Origin: Glaciihabitans sp.
GTDB lineage: Bacteria > Actinomycetota > Actinomycetes > Actinomycetales > Microbacteriaceae
Length of the DNA: 47,635 bases
Reading direction: 5' to 3'
NCBI GenBank assembly: GCA_025465535.1
Contig: JAODMY010000095.1
Location: 1 to 47,635, forward strand
The translations under genes and the position numbers were made by a program. The notes under the pieces were generated by a model that saw nothing but the letters and a program-made list of their open reading frames with translations, searched no databases and was not told the origin of the DNA. Shown piece after piece: positions 7,963-15,826 of the stretch; within the stretch, counting starts at the first letter, position 1, and each line of letters starts with the position of its first letter.

Positions 7963-8925
7963 ATGAACAGCGCCAGAAAGCCCCGGGTAGTCGTGCTCTC
8001 CGGGGGAATCTCCCACGAGCGTGACGTCTCCCTTCGCTCGGGCCGGCGAGTCGCCGACAGCCTGGCCGAACAGGGCATCGAGGTCGATCCCCGGGATCCG
8101 GATGCCACGCTTCTCGATTACCTGCGCTCGTCCCGCCCCGACGTCGTTTGGCCAGCACTGCACGGTGCGAGCGGAGAAGACGGCGCCCTGCGTGGACTTC
8201 TCGAGTTTCTCGACATTCCTTTTGTGGGATCGCCGTCGGCCGCTTCCCGGATGGCGTGGGACAAGCCGACCGCCAAGGTACTCGTCGGGCAGGCCGGTGT
8301 CCCGACTCCCCGATCCATCACGCTTTCGCGCGATGCCTTCCGCGAGCTCGGGGCGGCCAGCGTGCTCGACAGTATTTCGGAGGAACTCCCGGTCCCGCTC
8401 GTGGTCAAGCCGGCCCAGGGGGGATCGGCGCAGGGCGTGACGATCGTCGAGACACTCGATGACCTACCGCGCGCCATGGTGCACGCGTACACCTACTGCG
8501 ATGTCGCGCTTATCGAGCAGAAGATCATCGGCACCGAAATCGCCGTCGGCATCATCGACACGGGCGATGGACCCGTTGCCCTTCCGATCGCGGAGATCGT
8601 GCCGCTGTCCGGTGTGTACAGCTTCGATGCGCGCTACAACGCGGGGGAGACGCGGTTCTACATCCCCGCTCGAATCAGCGAGGCGGTAGCGAGCCGGGCA
8701 GCGGACGCCGCGATTGCCGCCCACCGCGCGCTCGGGCTTCGCCACATCTCCCGGATCGACATCATCGTCGACGGCGCGGGGACCCCGTGGTTCCTCGAAG
8801 CGAGTGTCATGCCTGGCCTCACCGAGACGTCGCTGTTCCCCCTCGCCCTCGAAGCGGCTGGGCACGACGTCGGATGGGTGTACTCCGCGCTGGCGGACGC
8901 CGCCATAGCTGATTCCCGGCGCTGA
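7963..8925 (+). CDS. D-alanine-D-alanine ligase family protein (ATP-grasp)
   Basis: ATP-grasp ligase of 320 aa resembling Ddl, which joins two D-Ala for peptidoglycan precursors. Compared with E. coli DdlB, the triad residues are kept: Glu19 in HERDVSL, Ser155 in KPAQGGSAQG and Tyr225 in FDARY. The metal ligands Asp266 (SRIDI) and Glu279 are also present. The third Mg2+ ligand, Asn272 in DdlB (LEAN), is Ser281 here (LEAS). Usual Ddl landmarks such as WPALHGASGEDG and PGLTETSLFP are visible. The Shine-Dalgarno GGAG overlaps the stop of the upstream aminotransferase. The family is certain. The exact reaction is less so, because of the ligand change and because another ddl may exist elsewhere in the genome. 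Confidence 0.85.
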   Translation: MNSARKPRVVVLSGGISHERDVSLRSGRRVADSLAEQGIEVDPRDPDATLLDYLRSSRPDVVWPALHGASGEDGALRGLLEFLDIPFVGSPSAASRMAWDKPTAKVLVGQAGVPTPRSITLSRDAFRELGAASVLDSISEELPVPLVVKPAQGGSAQGVTIVETLDDLPRAMVHAYTYCDVALIEQKIIGTEIAVGIIDTGDGPVALPIAEIVPLSGVYSFDARYNAGETRFYIPARISEAVASRAADAAIAAHRALGLRHISRIDIIVDGAGTPWFLEASVMPGLTETSLFPLALEAAGHDVGWVYSALADAAIADSRR

Positions 8926-8947
8926 TTCGGCGCTGACACCCTGCACA

Positions 8948-9075
8948 CCCAATCGCCATCCGCGGCTCCCGACCGAAAACGAAGGAGTTCCGGCCAATTC
9001 TTCGCGCGAAACACCCGTTCGTGCACGAAAGCGGCCGGATCTCCTTCGTTTTGAGAGATTGGAGCGGCGATTGGG
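8948..9075. repeat. Long imperfect inverted repeat with two nested palindromes, between convergent genes
   Basis: Outer arms CCCAATCGCC (8948-8957) and GGCGATTGGG (9066-9075) are exact reverse complements. Inner arms AAAACGAAGGAGTTCCGGCC (8976-8995) and GGCCGGATCTCCTTCGTTTT (9033-9052) pair except at one 2-nt mismatch. The 37-nt loop holds two perfect palindromes, TTCGCGCGAA (9001-9010) and TTCGTGCACGAA (9018-9029). The A tract and T tract at the inner arm ends suit a bidirectional terminator for ddl-like (+) and parB (-), but the four-armed layout is more elaborate than needed. Confidence 0.85.
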
Positions 9076-9080
9076 TCGAG

Positions 9081-10049
9081 TTACCTGCCGAAACCGTCGA
9101 TCTGTAGTTCGGCGAGGATGCGATTCAGGTCGGCCACGGTCGCAAAATCGATAACGATCGTCCCCTTGCTTGCGCCGAGGCTCACTTTGACCCTGGTGTT
9201 CAGCCTGTCAGCCAGTCGCTCGGCGACCTCGTCGAGATGGCCCTGCCGCCCGCCCGCAGCCGGCTTCGGTCGCTTGACCTTGGTTGATGTCTGTCCAGCC
9301 GCGGCTTCGGCCTGCCGCACCGACAGGTCTTCGTTCACAATCTTGTCCGAGAGGCGTTCCATCGAGGTCGCGTCTCCGGCGGCGAGAATTGCCCGAGCGT
9401 GCCCCGGGCTCAGAACCCCCGCGGCTACTCTCTGCTGTACCGAATCCGGCAATTTAAGCAGACGGATGGTGTTGGTAATCTGCGGACGGGACCGACCGAT
9501 CCGCGTCGCCAGCTGTTCCTGCGTGATCCCGAAGTCATTGAGAAGCTGCTGGTACGCGGATGCCTCCTCCAACGCGTTGAGGTTTGCGCGGTGCAGGTTC
9601 TCAAGCAGGGCATCACGCAGCATGTTCTCGTCGGCGGTGTTCTTGATGACCGCCGGGATGCTGTCGAGGCCGAGCTCCTTGGTGGCGCGCAAGCGACGTT
9701 CACCCATGATGAGCTCGTACTGGGGTCCGCCCGGGATGGCTCCGACCAAAGGTCGAACGACAATCGGCTGAAGTACGCCGATTTCACGGATGGAGACGAC
9801 CAGTTCGTCGAGTTCTTCCTTGCTGAACTCACTGCGGGGCTGCTGCGGATTAGGAACAATATCGCCGGGGGAGATGTTCGCAAGCCGGGCACCGGGCACC
9901 GCAACGAGCCGCTCGGTCGGATTGGCGGCGGAAGGCTCGCGATTATCGGGAAAAAAGACATCAACGGGGCGGGCGGCGGTCGAATCCTCCTGGGTGGGGA
10001 TGAGCGCGCCGATACCCCGGCCGAGTCCGGTGCGACGTGGTGTTGCCAT
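9081..10049 (-). CDS. parB: Chromosome partitioning protein ParB
   Basis: CTP-dependent DNA clamp that loads at parS and spreads to form the origin segregation complex. It has 322 aa. The N-terminal LGRGIGALIP is the ParA-interacting segment typical of chromosomal ParB. Box motifs follow: PNPQQPR (67-72), the CTP/arginine motif GERRLRA (116-122), and a helix-turn-helix around 174-195 (ITQEQLATRIGRSRPQITN). A C-terminal dimerisation segment ends FGR. Its ATG overlaps the parA stop by 1 nt, so translation is coupled. The two parS sites lie 0.9 and 1.6 kb away in the same locus. Confidence 0.97.
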   Translation of the reverse strand: MATPRRTGLGRGIGALIPTQEDSTAARPVDVFFPDNREPSAANPTERLVAVPGARLANISPGDIVPNPQQPRSEFSKEELDELVVSIREIGVLQPIVVRPLVGAIPGGPQYELIMGERRLRATKELGLDSIPAVIKNTADENMLRDALLENLHRANLNALEEASAYQQLLNDFGITQEQLATRIGRSRPQITNTIRLLKLPDSVQQRVAAGVLSPGHARAILAAGDATSMERLSDKIVNEDLSVRQAEAAAGQTSTKVKRPKPAAGGRQGHLDEVAERLADRLNTRVKVSLGASKGTIVIDFATVADLNRILAELQIDGFGR

Positions 10050-10987
10050 TATGCGGGAGCTCCTCGACGTGCGATTTCGGCGGCTGCTTCGAGATATGAA
10101 AGAGCGCCGGGGGAGTTGGTGTCGTAACTGATGACGGTCTGGCCATAGCTGGGTGCCTCGGAGATTCTCACCGAGCGGGGGATGACTGCCTCAAGCACCT
10201 CTTTCGGAAAGTGCTCGCGAACCTCGCGCGCGACCTGGTTGGCCAGGTTCGTGCGGCTGTCGTACATGGTCAGCAGGATCGTTGACACCGCGAGCTGGGG
10301 ATTGAGGTGCTTCTCGATCAGCTCAATGTTGCTGAGCAACTGGCTCAATCCTTCAAGCGCGTAGTACTCGCACTGGATGGGAATGAGCACCTCCCTTGCC
10401 GCAACGAATGCATTGATTGTCAGCAGACCAAGGGATGGCGGGCAGTCGATAAAGACGTAGTGGAACGGCAGCGCTGAATCCGCGAGAAACTGCTCGAGCG
10501 CCGTGCGCAGGCGCTGCTCACGCGCGACGAGGGATACCAGTTCGATTTCTGCGCCGGCAAGGTGAATGGTGGCCGGCAGGCAGTAGAGGCCGTCGAACTC
10601 CGGGCTCTTTTGGATCACATTGCCGATGGGTTCATCGTTGATGATCACGTCATAGACGCTGGCGGTTTCGGAACGGTGCTCGACGCCAAGAGCCGTGGAT
10701 GCGTTTCCCTGGGGATCGAGGTCGACAACAAGCACCATCGCGCCAGCGCGCGCGAGCGCGGCAGCCAGGTTCACGGTTGTCGTCGTCTTACCGACACCGC
10801 CCTTTTGGTTGGCGACTGTGAATACGCGGGTCTTTCGGGGCATCGGAAGCGCTTCGGCAGCGAGTTGGCGACGACGCCGGGTGAGGTCTGCGATCTCACG
10901 CGCCAGCGGCGTCGATTCATCAAATGGCGGTTCCGCCGGGACGACAGCGACCGAAACGTCGGCGGTCTCGCCTTCTGGATGTTTCAC
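10049..10987 (-). CDS. parA: Chromosome partitioning ATPase ParA
   Basis: Deviant Walker A ATPase that segregates ParB-bound origins. ANQKGGVGKTTT is at residues 59-70 when counted from GTG 10987. The DLDPQGNAS and DCPPSLGLLTINA motifs follow, giving 312 aa. I choose the GTG that lies inside the parS palindrome. The N-terminal extension after it (DESTPLAREIADLTRRRR) resembles the conserved actinobacterial ParA extension, so a start at ATG 10843 would cut off conserved sequence. The upstream region in this frame runs into rsmG and is not coding. The rsmG stop is 40 nt upstream, so rsmG-parA-parB is probably one operon. Confidence 0.95.
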   Translation of the reverse strand: MKHPEGETADVSVAVVPAEPPFDESTPLAREIADLTRRRRQLAAEALPMPRKTRVFTVANQKGGVGKTTTTVNLAAALARAGAMVLVVDLDPQGNASTALGVEHRSETASVYDVIINDEPIGNVIQKSPEFDGLYCLPATIHLAGAEIELVSLVAREQRLRTALEQFLADSALPFHYVFIDCPPSLGLLTINAFVAAREVLIPIQCEYYALEGLSQLLSNIELIEKHLNPQLAVSTILLTMYDSRTNLANQVAREVREHFPKEVLEAVIPRSVRISEAPSYGQTVISYDTNSPGALSYLEAAAEIARRGAPA

Positions 10988-10995
10988 GTGAAACC
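10980..10995. other. parS: parS site overlapping the parA start codon
   Basis: TGTTTCACGTGAAACC matches the parS consensus TGTTTCACGTGAAACA at 15 of 16 positions. The GTG proposed as the parA start is the central GTG of the palindrome read on the minus strand, so ParB bound here would cover the parA initiation region. Confidence 0.93.
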
Positions 10996-11027
10996 TTCTG
11001 TGTTGTTGGCGGGGGGCTGCCGGACAA

Positions 11028-11660
11028 TCAGTCCACTGTAGCCCGAAAGACACGGGTGACTTCTGGGACAATCCCGGCCCCGAGTTCCAGCACCTCGACG
11101 GAAATCAGGTGAGCCTTCCGGATCTGCTTCGCGGCGGCGGTTACTTCATCCGTAACCCGCGCGCCCTTCAGGAAAAGCATCTCGCCCCCATCGAGCAACA
11201 GGGGAGCAGTGGCGGGAATGAGTTTGGAAAGTGCCGTGACAGCACGTGCGGTGACCTGGTTGAGCGGCGCGGCAAGCTTGGCTTCTTCCGCGCGCGCACG
11301 AACCACCGTGACGTTGTCGAGCCCGAGGTCCGCGGCCTCCTGAAGTAGCCACTCGACCCTGCGCTCCATTGGCTCGATCAGAACCAATTGAACATCCGGG
11401 CGAGCTATTGCCAGCACAAGGCCCGGCAGCCCAGCGCCACTTCCCACATCTCCAACGAGACCGGGCCTGAGCAGGGGAGCGAGGAGAACACAGTTCAGGA
11501 TGTGGCGTGACCAGAGACGAGGCGGCTCAAGTGGACCGATAAGTCCGAGTTCTTCCCCACGGCTCGCCAGATCAGCTGTAAACCTCCGCGCCAGATCAAT
11601 CCTGGCGCCGAAAAGCTCTGCCGCTACCGTCGGTTCCGACTCGACAACGATCTCGCTCAA
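11028..11660 (-). CDS. rsmG: 16S rRNA (guanine527-N7)-methyltransferase
   Basis: Methylates G527 in the 530 loop of 16S rRNA using S-adenosylmethionine (formerly GidB). It has 210 aa. The SAM-binding glycine motif is GDVGSGAGLPGLVLAI, preceded by the substrate-positioning LWSRHILNC (the LWxRHilnS-type motif). Downstream is VRARAEEA, with the RAV acidic segment. The start appears to be TTG at 11660, immediately beside a parS site that occupies the place of a ribosome binding site. The next gene upstream, khpB, ends 32 nt away. Confidence 0.95.
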   Translation of the reverse strand: MSEIVVESEPTVAAELFGARIDLARRFTADLASRGEELGLIGPLEPPRLWSRHILNCVLLAPLLRPGLVGDVGSGAGLPGLVLAIARPDVQLVLIEPMERRVEWLLQEAADLGLDNVTVVRARAEEAKLAAPLNQVTARAVTALSKLIPATAPLLLDGGEMLFLKGARVTDEVTAAAKQIRKAHLISVEVLELGAGIVPEVTRVFRATVD

Positions 11661-11676
11661 TGTTTCACGTGAAACT
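11661..11676. other. parS: parS site at the rsmG start
   Basis: TGTTTCACGTGAAACT, 15 of 16 to the parS consensus, directly adjoining the TTG start of rsmG. It is the second of two parS copies 0.68 kb apart. Confidence 0.93.
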
Positions 11677-11692
11677 CTGCCAAGACAGAGCG

Positions 11693-12262
11693 CTACTTCG
11701 AGCGGGTAATGACGGTGTGCCGGTCGCGGCCTTCGCCCTCGGACTCGGACACATAGCCGCGCTCACTCACGATGTCGTGGACAAGCTTCCGCTCGTAAGA
11801 CGACATCGCTGGCAGCGACGCCGACTCGGCACCCTCGTCGAGGCGAGCCACGGCCTTGTCGACAAGAGTTGCAAGTTCGTTTGCGCGAGCATCCCGCGAG
11901 CCGCCCACGTCCAGGATCAGTCGGGAAAATGCGCCGGTCTTCGTCTGCACGGCAATGCGAGTGAGCTCCTGAAGAGCATTGACGGTGTCGGGCTTCGACA
12001 GGATGCGGAGATTGGTCGTTCCCTCACCGGCACTCACCGAAAGGTAGGCGCGGCCGCCGCGGGTATCGATGTCGATGTCGCCATCAAGATCGGCGATGTC
12101 GAGGAGTTCCTCGATGTAGTCGGCGGCGATGTCGCCCTCTTGCTCAAGCTGGCTCGCGGTCGGCTCTTCAGCGCCACCAGCCGTCAGATCCTCGGCTGTA
12201 TTCCCCGTTGAGACCTCAACGATCTCAGCGTCTTCGGTTTTTGTCTCGGTCACGTCGCTCAT
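11693..12262 (-). CDS. khpB: KH-R3H RNA-binding protein KhpB (Jag/EloR family)
   Basis: RNA-binding protein that, with KhpA in other Gram-positives, influences cell elongation and small-RNA or mRNA control. It has 189 aa. An acidic N-terminal region (1-40) is followed by a KH-like domain (about 45-118) and a C-terminal R3H domain (about 150-187) with SSYERKLVHDIVSE and GEGRDRHTVI. The KH GXXG nucleic-acid loop expected before ALQELTRIAV is replaced by SKPD (residues 89-92), so the KH domain may not bind RNA in the usual way. It overlaps yidC by 4 nt (ATGA). Membership of the yidC-yidD-rnpA cluster is normal for Actinobacteria. Confidence 0.93.
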   Translation of the reverse strand: MSDVTETKTEDAEIVEVSTGNTAEDLTAGGAEEPTASQLEQEGDIAADYIEELLDIADLDGDIDIDTRGGRAYLSVSAGEGTTNLRILSKPDTVNALQELTRIAVQTKTGAFSRLILDVGGSRDARANELATLVDKAVARLDEGAESASLPAMSSYERKLVHDIVSERGYVSESEGEGRDRHTVITRSK

Positions 12263-13251
12263 TTCTGATTGCCCGCTTTCTTTGCGCGATTCTTATTGAC
12301 GGGCTGCGAACGCTGCGTCGTCACTCTCTTGGGCTCCTCGACGATGGAGATTCCCATGCCGCCAGGTCCCTCCGTGGCAATTTGTGGGGTCCGCCGCCGC
12401 TTGCGGTCCAGGCGCGCTTCACGAGCGAGAGCAGCGTCGGATCCCGGAGTCGGCATCCGGCGGATCACGAAGAATTGCTGGCCCATGGTCCAGAGGTTGG
12501 TGGTCAGCCAGTAGAACATGACCCCGAGCGGGAAGTTGAAACCGGAGAACAGGAACACCAGCGGCAAAATGTAAAGCATGATGCGCTGCTGTTTGTAGGT
12601 CGGGCTCGCCTTCATCTCCGGCGACTGGTTCTTCGACATGATCTGCAGCTGCGTCAGGAACTGCGAACCGATCATCAGCACGACCATGACGCCCGCAATG
12701 ATCTGGACGACAAGTGGAGCACCTGGCGTCGAGAATGCATCATGCAGGGGAGCGATGTTGAAGAGACTCGCGTGGCCGAACTGGCTGGACAGCGTCTTGT
12801 TCAGGAGTCCGACACCTGGCTGATCGTGCTGGGCGCCGTTGAGCGTCGAGAACAGGGAGAAGAAGATCGGCATCTGGATGAGCAGCGGGAGACACGAACT
12901 CAACGGGTTCGTGCCGGTCTTCTTGTACAGCTGCATGGTCTCGCGTGACATCGCCTCGCGAGAGAACTGGTCCTTCTTGCCCTTGTACTTGTCCTGGATC
13001 TTCTTGAGCTGCGGGGCTACCTCGAGCATCCGACGCTGGCTCTTGATCTGGCGAACGAAGATCGGGATCAGCGCGGCGCGCACCACCAGCACCAGGCCCA
13101 CGATCGAGAGAACCCAGGTCAGACCCGCTGCCGGATCCATCCCCAGGAAGGTGAAGACAGCGTGGAACCCGACGAGGATCGCCTCGATCAGCCACTTAAG
13201 CGGCCAGAGGAGATCGCCAATATTCGCGATCAGGGAATTGATACCGCTCAT
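12259..13251 (-). CDS. yidC: Membrane protein insertase YidC
   Basis: Inserts and folds membrane proteins with or without SecYEG. It has 330 aa, of the Gram-positive/actinobacterial type without the large periplasmic P1 domain. An N-terminal helix is followed by the VRAALIPIFVRQIKSQRRM segment, the charged cytoplasmic coiled hairpin (PQLKKIQDKYKGKKDQ) and the conserved NPLSSCLPLLIQMPIFFSL helix. A basic C-terminal tail (RLDRKRRRT) ends the protein. The stop of yidD overlaps the start by 4 nt. Confidence 0.96.
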   Translation of the reverse strand: MSGINSLIANIGDLLWPLKWLIEAILVGFHAVFTFLGMDPAAGLTWVLSIVGLVLVVRAALIPIFVRQIKSQRRMLEVAPQLKKIQDKYKGKKDQFSREAMSRETMQLYKKTGTNPLSSCLPLLIQMPIFFSLFSTLNGAQHDQPGVGLLNKTLSSQFGHASLFNIAPLHDAFSTPGAPLVVQIIAGVMVVLMIGSQFLTQLQIMSKNQSPEMKASPTYKQQRIMLYILPLVFLFSGFNFPLGVMFYWLTTNLWTMGQQFFVIRRMPTPGSDAALAREARLDRKRRRTPQIATEGPGGMGISIVEEPKRVTTQRSQPVNKNRAKKAGNQK

Positions 13252-13571
13252 GTCAGTGGTTCAGCCTTTCCATGGCCTGGTGCTACAACAAAACCAAATC
13301 GCGTAATCGCGAATCGCTGTGAGTGCCGGTGGGGGACATCGTCGACCCCACCCTCCGCCCACGGGTGGCAACGCGCGATGCGAAGCGCTCCCATGAAGAC
13401 CCCGCGAATGACGCCGTACTCCTGGATTGCCTGGAGCGTGTACTGGGAGCAAGAGGGGTAATAGCGGCAGACATCACCGTAAAGAGGTGAAATCACCAGG
13501 CGATAACCACGAAGAATCACGACGCAGCAATTGCGCGGCAGTAGCCAAATAAAGGCTCCGACTCGCTTCAT
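13248..13571 (-). CDS. yidD: Membrane protein insertion efficiency factor YidD
   Basis: Small membrane-associated protein (107 aa) that assists YidC-dependent insertion. An amphipathic N-terminus is followed by the family core YRLVISPLYGDVCRYYPSCS and QYTLQAIQEYG. Cys34 and Cys40 are the conserved cysteines of this family. It is coupled by 4-nt overlaps to rnpA upstream and yidC downstream. Confidence 0.96.
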   Translation of the reverse strand: MKRVGAFIWLLPRNCCVVILRGYRLVISPLYGDVCRYYPSCSQYTLQAIQEYGVIRGVFMGALRIARCHPWAEGGVDDVPHRHSQRFAITRFGFVVAPGHGKAEPLT

Positions 13572-13909
13572 TGCTTACTCGCACTTCGCTCAAGCCCATC
13601 GAGAATCTCACTTTGCAGAGTAGACCAGGATGCTTCGGGAGACCCTGACAGTGCCCTGATGATCACATCACGACCGGTGGGCCTAATCTGAAGCGCCTCG
13701 CGACCAATCGCGCGAAGTCGCCTCGTCACGCGATTGCGAGTGACCGAGTTCCCGACAGCCTTCGAAACGATGAACCCGAATCGACTCGCGTCGTCCGCGC
13801 CCCTCGAAGCGACATAGATCATCGCGTGCGGGGTACCGACCCTCCGACCACGACGCACTGTGGCGCGGTAGTCCTCAGCGCGAACCACACGGTTCGCTCT
13901 AGAGAGCAA
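13568..13909 (-). CDS. rnpA: Ribonuclease P protein component
   Basis: Basic cofactor (113 aa) of the RNase P ribozyme, which trims tRNA 5' leaders. The RNR signature is in KAVGNSVTRNRVTRRLR, with the aromatic substrate-binding segment FGFIVSK before it. The gene follows rpmH after 42 nt and overlaps yidD by 4 nt, the usual rpmH-rnpA-yidD order. Confidence 0.97.
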   Translation of the reverse strand: MLSRANRVVRAEDYRATVRRGRRVGTPHAMIYVASRGADDASRFGFIVSKAVGNSVTRNRVTRRLRAIGREALQIRPTGRDVIIRALSGSPEASWSTLQSEILDGLERSASKQ

Positions 13910-13951
13910 GGGGATCGTCCTGCACGAGACGCGAACTACGCCGAGGCTTAG

Positions 13952-14089
13952 TTACGCCGACAGCTCGGTGCGACCCTTACGGCGGCGAGCGGCCAGGATC
14001 GAGCGGCCGGCGCGAGTGCGCATCCGAAGACGGAAGCCGTGCACCTTGGCGCGACGACGATTGTTCGGCTGGAAAGTTCTCTTACTCAT
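13952..14089 (-). CDS. rpmH: 50S ribosomal protein L34
   Basis: 45-aa, very basic ribosomal protein. The sequence starts [20 protein letters not shown], contains [18 protein letters not shown] and ends ELSA, so the whole protein fits the L34 family. ATG 14089 has the Shine-Dalgarno GGAG 8 nt upstream. It is the first gene of the leftward rpmH-rnpA-yidD-yidC-khpB run and is divergent from dnaA across the left part of the origin. Confidence 0.98.
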   Translation of the reverse strand: MSKRTFQPNNRRRAKVHGFRLRMRTRAGRSILAARRRKGRTELSA

Positions 14090-14404
14090 AGCTGTGTCTC
14101 CAAAACCCAGCTCTGAACGCCGGAAAGAAGTAGTTGGCCAAATGGCCGGAAGTCAACTGGTTAAAAATACGGCCTAGAACCGGTCTGGTCAAACCAACGA
14201 CGCGAAACAACCTATTATCCACAACATCCAAATTCGGGTTGGTAACGACACCCTGTGGACAACTAAGGTGAAGGACAGCCATTTTGCTGGGCAAAAGGGC
14301 TCCACAAGACGTCTTCCGCCGGATAATTTCGGTGGATAAACCTGTTCATAAGTACGAAGCGCCAATCACGGGCGCTGCGGTGAGTAAACCCGAGATTGGT
14401 CAAC
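14090..14404. other. oriC: rpmH-dnaA intergenic region: DnaA boxes and divergent promoters (oriC, left part)
   Basis: This 315-nt non-coding region is noticeably A+T richer than its surroundings. A perfect DnaA box TTATCCACA is at 14215-14223. TGTGGACAA at 14254-14262 is a perfect actinobacterial box on the opposite strand, and GGTGGATAA at 14331-14339 is 8 of 9. It must also hold the divergent promoters of rpmH and dnaA. Boxes near the dnaA promoter suggest autoregulation (inference). Confidence 0.8.
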
Positions 14405-15826
14405 ATGGCAGAGGCACCGGACTCAACCAAAGACATTTGGGTGTCCATACTGTCCCAGCTCCACACGGACGACCGCATCACGCCTCAGCTCCAGGGATTC
14501 ATCAGCCTGGTGGAACCGAAGGGTGTCATGGCAGGAACCCTCTTCCTTGAGGTTCCCAACGACCTCACCCGCGGCATGCTGGAACAGCGAATTCGGCTCC
14601 CGCTTCTCAACGCAATCTCCTCGCTCGACGACACCGCGGAGGTGAGCACATTTGCGATCGTCGTCAATCCCGACATCCAGCCAGACCCACTCGAACGTTC
14701 GACCGGTCTTGATGAGCAGCCCTACATAGAGACGGCAGTCGTCGCCGCTCCCGTCGAACAGTCGCCGGCCAACCGTCGATCCGACAGCCGACTGAATCCG
14801 AAGTACAGCTTCGACAATTTCGTCATTGGTGCATCCAACCGTTTCGCACACGCCGCCGCGGTCGCCGTCGCCGAAGCCCCCGCCAAGGCCTACAACCCTC
14901 TCTTCATCTACGGCGAATCCGGCCTCGGAAAAACTCACCTTCTGCACGCCATCGGCCACTACGCGATGAGCCTCTATCCGGGAATCCGCGTGCGGTATGT
15001 CTCGTCTGAAGAATTCACCAATGACTTCATCAACTCGATCGCCAACAACCGCGCATCGGTTTTCCAATCGCGCTACCGCGAAATCGACATCCTGCTGATC
15101 GATGACATCCAGTTCCTGCAGGGCAAGGACTCAACGCAGGAAGCTTTTTTCCACACCTTCAATACCCTGCACGATCACAACAAACAGGTGGTCATCACCA
15201 GCGACCTTCCGCCCAAGCACCTCACGGGTTTCGAAGACCGGATGCGCAGCCGCTTCGAGTGGGGTCTGATAACCGACGTCCAGGCGCCGGATCTCGAGAC
15301 ACGAATCGCCATCCTCCGTAAGAAAGCCCAAAACGAGAAGCTCCAGGTCGGCAACGACATCCTCGAGTACATGGCGTCAAAGGTCTCCTCGAACATTCGC
15401 GAGCTCGAGGGAACACTCATTCGTGTCACCGCATTCGCAAGCCTCAACCGAACCCCGGTCGACATGGCTCTCGTCCAGACCGTCCTCAAAGATCTCATCA
15501 CCCTCGACGAGGACAACGTCATCGCGCCGGTCGACATCATCAATCACACCGCCGACTACTTCAAGCTCACGGTCGACGACCTCTACGGATCGTCTCGGTC
15601 CCAGGCCGTCGCTACCGCACGCCAGATTGCGATGTACCTCTGTCGCGAAATGACGAATCTATCCCTGCCCAAGATCGGCCAGCTGTTCGGCAATCGTGAC
15701 CACACCACCGTCATGTACGCGAACAAGAAAATCACCGAGCTCATGAAGGAGCGACGGTCGATTTACAACCAGGTCACCGAACTCACCAGTCGAATCAAGC
15801 AAAACCACCGCTACAACAAGCTCTGA
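14405..15826 (+). CDS. dnaA: Chromosomal replication initiator protein DnaA
   Basis: AAA+ ATPase that binds DnaA boxes and melts oriC. It has 473 aa from ATG 14405 (an in-frame TTG at 14396 is less likely). Domain I (WVSILSQL, residues 1-90) is followed by an unusually short linker, then domain III with Walker A GESGLGKTH and Walker B LLIDDIQFL. Domain IV carries the DnaA signature CREMTNLSLPKIGQLFGNRDHTTVMYA. Mycobacterial and streptomycete DnaA have long acidic domain II linkers. Here the linker is only about 30-40 residues (around 90-125). Confidence 0.98.
   Translation: MAEAPDSTKDIWVSILSQLHTDDRITPQLQGFISLVEPKGVMAGTLFLEVPNDLTRGMLEQRIRLPLLNAISSLDDTAEVSTFAIVVNPDIQPDPLERSTGLDEQPYIETAVVAAPVEQSPANRRSDSRLNPKYSFDNFVIGASNRFAHAAAVAVAEAPAKAYNPLFIYGESGLGKTHLLHAIGHYAMSLYPGIRVRYVSSEEFTNDFINSIANNRASVFQSRYREIDILLIDDIQFLQGKDSTQEAFFHTFNTLHDHNKQVVITSDLPPKHLTGFEDRMRSRFEWGLITDVQAPDLETRIAILRKKAQNEKLQVGNDILEYMASKVSSNIRELEGTLIRVTAFASLNRTPVDMALVQTVLKDLITLDEDNVIAPVDIINHTADYFKLTVDDLYGSSRSQAVATARQIAMYLCREMTNLSLPKIGQLFGNRDHTTVMYANKKITELMKERRSIYNQVTELTSRIKQNHRYNKL

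Noticed and set aside
8583-8645. Possible D-Ala-D-Lac (vancomycin-resistance) signature in the Ddl-like protein
   Set aside because: Phe221 in YSFDARY first suggested the Tyr216-to-Phe change, but alignment places DdlB Tyr216 at Tyr225, which is conserved.
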